Of a DNA stretch of 64,000 nucleotides, positions 60,813 through 64,000 are shown one piece after another. How positions within the stretch are numbered: the first letter of the stretch is position 1; each line of letters starts with the position of its first letter. Under the pieces are notes generated by a model. It saw nothing but the letters and a program-made list of their open reading frames with translations. It made no database searches and had not been told where the DNA came from. Source of the DNA: Panorpa germanica (Eukaryota; Arthropoda; Insecta; Mecoptera; Panorpidae); assembly GCA_963678705.1 (NCBI GenBank), contig OY783203.1, positions 24,968,535 to 25,032,534 of the forward strand, given 5' to 3'. A program made the position numbers and the translations under genes.

Positions 60813-62255
60813 AGCAGGCTAAGACGGCACCATAGGGTAAAGTTTCCCATTTCTTGATAACTTTTATGAAATGATGTCAAAATTTTCTTGGTCGAATTTT
60901 GCTTTCTCGAATAAAAATGCTAGTACGTTTGTAGTTTGTGCATTAAAAATCGGTTTAATTAAACTATTGATTTAAGAGTTCTAAATCCGTGTATGTACTT
61001 AAATATGTTAGTTAACATTAATTTTGAAGACCTTTTGTCACGATAAAAATCTCGATGTATACGGTAAATATATTCCATCGAAATCCGCGTAAAAAGAAAT
61101 CGTTTAAAAAAATACATACTGTTTTACTGTGTTTTACAACTATAAAAAAATTGTGTAACATTAAAAAAAGATCTACATATATTTTGTTTCAAAAACCTTG
61201 AAAATAACAATAATGAAAACACATAATTAATAAATTCTACAAAATATGCTTACAAATTTCATTATTAAAAAAAGAAATACACATTTTAATGCAATGAATT
61301 TTAAGTAGAAATAAAAAAAATATTACAACGAGTAGCGTACGTTTATTACCGATTGCACCTACATTACTTTCATTAATGACGTCATGTAGTGTTTCTTTTT
61401 CTTTCTTTTTATTAGAGATCGATTTCACAATAACATCCGCTTTGTATACGATATTTTGGAAAATTTCTCATACTTAAAGTTAATAACAATTCCAGACAAC
61501 AAATGAAACCTAATCCTAAACAAATATCCCGAAAGAAACAAAATTTAATCCTCATTACTAGACGTGATCAATTATAACTAACCCTAAAAAACTCTGGTAT
61601 CTCTACTACTTTATTGCATTTACAAAACATAAAATAGAAAAACATTTTTGTAAGTTCTATATAGTACAATTATTTTGGAATTAGTGTTATGACAAATAAT
61701 TTGTATAAAAATGGCTGGTTTTTCTTTTTTATGAACCGTGTTATTTTGAATCCCTGTACAAAAAATCCGTGTAAATCGAGAGTTAGGTGTACTTACTAGG
61801 GTTTCTCAAAACCCGGGGTTTCAATACCCGCCGCGACCGAAAATCAGAATATACAAAAACATCTAAATTATCAAGTATTTATCGCAATTCATTTATTATT
61901 TAAATTATTACATAATAATTTTACAATCTATTTTATTTTACAAACCCTAATATAGTGATATTCAAGAAATAACAAGGCATTAAGGGACTTATCCCCCAAT
62001 GTAAATTTAAGTTTGTTGCAAAAAATGGCAGACACCGAGGGTATTTGTTTGTTATCCGTCGAAATTGGTTTTACTGTGCATAGCACGTCATAATGCATCT
62101 CTAAGTTCATTTCAGGGTTCATTTTTTGTGTTTCAAAAAGGAGCAAACTTTTGTTTTAACTTTTCAAAATCATCAGACTCTATCACAACACTCATAAAAG
62201 GTTTTTCTGTATTTTTTATAATTTAATTTAATTCTTCCTCCATTGATGATTTCTT
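60813..62255. other. Spacer with possible hAT terminus
   Basis: At about 61797-61845 the sequence ACTAGGGTTTCTCAAAACCC resembles the ends of a known hAT subgroup (CAGGGGTTCTCAAA type), but no partner end or duplication was found. The 72-codon minus-strand frame at 61928-62146 lies beside it and is not recognised. Confidence 0.35.
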
Positions 62256-63046
62256 CTAAGAATAGAAGCAGTAATGAAAGCTGTAAAATTCGAGGAGAAA
62301 AATAATTAACTCTGAAGGTGAAATCCTAAGAAAAATTAGGGAGGAGAGTAGAAAGGAGGGTGGGGGAGTAGCCTGAAAAAAGAAAGGTGTATTTTTAAAG
62401 GAATGGAATGGCGACAGAGGCAGAGAGAAGAAGAGAAGAAGGCACAAGTGTGGAAGAGGAGCTAAGGAGAAGAGACAGGGAGATACAACAACAGAAAAGA
62501 ATGGAAAAAATTTAGAAGAGCAAGTAAAACAAAAGATATAAAAGGATTTGGGAGAAGGAGCTACCAGAATACTTAAGAAAAAGACACAAAAAACATGAGA
62601 AGGATTGTCAGATTCAGATTGGGACACGAGGAGAAAGAAAACAGATACTGGGCAAATAGCGAGAAAAGGATTTGCAGGGTGTGCGGAACGGAGATAGAAA
62701 CATTGGAGCACAACAAGTTTTCAAGTGAGAAAGGTAATAAACAAAAAGAATGTTGGTCAATTATTAAAGGAAGGGAAGAGGTGGATGGCGGAGATAGAGA
62801 AAAGGAGCGAGGAAAGAGAAGGAATGGCAGAATAGAAACAGGAGGGAGGATAGCAGGAGGAGCGAAGCAGTAGCAGTAGCAGTTTTGTTTTTTATTTTTA
62901 TAAGGAAATTTTTTTTCTTTTGGAAGGAGTGAGAATGTGTAGATATAATAAGGATCAAAGATGAATTAAGCACAATGATATGTAAATTAATGAGTTAAGG
63001 CACAAGAATGTAGTGCCAAATGGCAAAAACATTAAAATAAAATAAT
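62256..63046 (+). pseudogene. LINE remnant: C-terminus and 3' UTR
   Basis: A broken forward frame reads 'WEKELPEYLRKRHKKH' and then, after a frame change, 'MRRIVRFRLGHEEKENRYW' and 'RICRVCGTEIETLEH' (62595-62710). This is the C-terminal 'RFRLG..' plus Cys/His zinc-binding region of insect non-LTR polymerases. A purine-rich 3' part follows and ends in an AAAATAAAATAA tail at about 63035-63046. Frameshifts and missing 5' sequence make it dead. The long minus-strand frame over this stretch (62256-62711) is a shadow of purine-rich DNA. Confidence 0.65.
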
Positions 63047-63295
63047 GGTAAATGTTAATTTCTTTTCATCGTCATCGGCCAATAACGATGGCCATCGGCT
63101 AAGTTGTCCGTAGAATAGAATGTTGTGCAGCAATTCACTCGCTATTTGACTTGTTGAATCCGCCATAATTTTCTTCATATAATTCAGTGTGAATATAGTA
63201 TTGTGTCATTACGGATTAGAACTTTAATTGCCAATTGGGTAGGTTCAAGTTCATTCATTATGTTCAGAATCACTTCAGCACTTCAAAATCTATTA
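63047..63295. other. Short spacer
   Basis: Contains the second copy of the 50-bp 'ggtaggttcaagttcatt' repeat at about 63238-63290, directly before the MITE. Confidence 0.5.
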
Positions 63296-64000
63296 CGGTG
63301 GTACAGGATGTACCGTCAATGCAAAAAGTTTATCTCTCGGTAATACGAAATACAAAATACGAAGTATATGAGGGACGAGCAAATATTGGGAAAATGAATT
63401 TTTCAATTCCCTATTAAACTGCTTTTTGCTTGTTAAAATGATTTTTTATACATATAATAGTTTAATAAATTAAAAATTACCTATAATTAATATCAAATTT
63501 ATATTAATTCAATTTAAATACAAATTAAATATTTTGAAAAAGGAATAATAAATTTTGCAACGCTGCAAATTTACGTGTGTTGACGCATGCGTAATTTGGT
63601 TCTTTCACCAATAAATTGTTATATTTTATATAACATTTATTCCGATTTTAAATTTCCCGCTCAAATTGGCATTTGCAACGTTGCCGGCTCATAACTACAT
63701 TTACTGTTTCTTAAAGGTTTTATTTAAATATTTTCGTAAATAGATATCCTTTTGATAATATAATATAATTTGATAATAATATAATTTTAGAGAAGTTAGA
63801 GAAAAGATTATTTTATATACACCAAGTTTTTGAAAGCCGTGTCACCATTTTTTTATAGTTAAAAGTTATATTATGTGGTGAAATTGAGCTAAAAATTATG
63901 ATTTGTATGGAAAATGACTATTTTTAATCATGTATAAAAAGAAAACCATAAACCCTAGGTTTCTAAAATTTTGAGACAGCATGTATTTTAACTATTTGTA
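63296..64000. mobile_element. 754-bp-type MITE, copy 2, inverted and cut by window end
   Basis: It begins CGGTGGTACAGGATGTACCG after TA (63294-63295) and runs collinear with the reverse complement of 49167-49920 to the last base. About 705 bp are present; the far end lies outside the window. The 60-codon frame inside is a shadow. Confidence 0.8.

Noticed and set aside
61797-62146. hAT-like terminus (ACTAGGGTTTCTCAAAACCC) next to a 72-codon minus-strand frame
   Set aside because: No partner end, no 8-bp duplication and no transposase motif; mentioned only as spacer content.
62256-62711. 151-codon minus-strand open frame rich in Phe, Ser, Pro and Leu
   Set aside because: It is the complement of a purine-rich LINE C-terminal and 3' region on the plus strand, with no domain.

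Overview
The window looks like insect nuclear DNA. It is strongly AT-rich by eye, its one recognisable host gene is split by short GT-AG introns, and nearly everything else is eukaryotic transposon debris: mariner, hAT, Helitron, PIF/Harbinger-like and TTAA elements, tRNA-headed SINEs and LINE 3' ends. There are no operons, ribosome binding sites or CRISPR arrays. The insect order cannot be settled from the sequence alone.

Layout. From 1 to 50.7 kb I find no host protein-coding exon, only transposon copies and AT-rich spacer. Main items: four Helitron-like copies (929-1565, 12761-13448, 22952-23569 reverse, 30850-31604); a hAT element with a transposase remnant (5207-5906); a mariner-type transposase pseudogene whose middle is occupied by a 62-unit, 14-bp CpG-rich minisatellite (7304-8664, array 7506-8370); SINE copies around 9.4-10.4 kb and 25.5-26.2 kb, the latter interrupted by a hAT-like MITE; terminal-inverted-repeat elements with visible target-site duplications at 13656-14458, 27520-28111, 38852-39737 and 43172-43741, and another inverted-repeat element at 28478-29045; three copies of a fold-back element (41.8, 44.5 and 50.1 kb); and a nearly full-length mariner with a frameshifted transposase (45010-46507).

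The host gene, 50790-54958 (+), has 11 coding exons and encodes about 681 residues. It is a single-domain ACE-like (peptidase family M2) protein with signal peptide, ectodomain, acidic stalk, one C-terminal membrane segment and a basic tail. The zinc motif HEMGH and other catalytic residues are replaced, so it is most likely a membrane-anchored non-peptidase ACE homologue, similar in design to what is known of Drosophila Ance-3 and nematode ACN-1. A splice acceptor directly before the ATG shows that an upstream non-coding exon must exist. A candidate promoter plus donor lies at 15.6-16.06 kb, but the link is unproven.

Downstream (55-64 kb) the window returns to repeats: SINE heads, an I-clade-like LINE remnant (58.4-59.0 kb), an inverted pair of LINE 3' ends (59.95-60.29 and 62.26-63.05 kb), a short MITE (60.68-60.81 kb) and a second, inverted copy of the 754-bp MITE from 49.2 kb, cut by the window end. 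I see no new multi-gene system. The most unusual items are the minisatellite inside a transposase relic, the catalytically dead membrane ACE homologue, and the chain of MITEs whose duplicated targets show their order of insertion.
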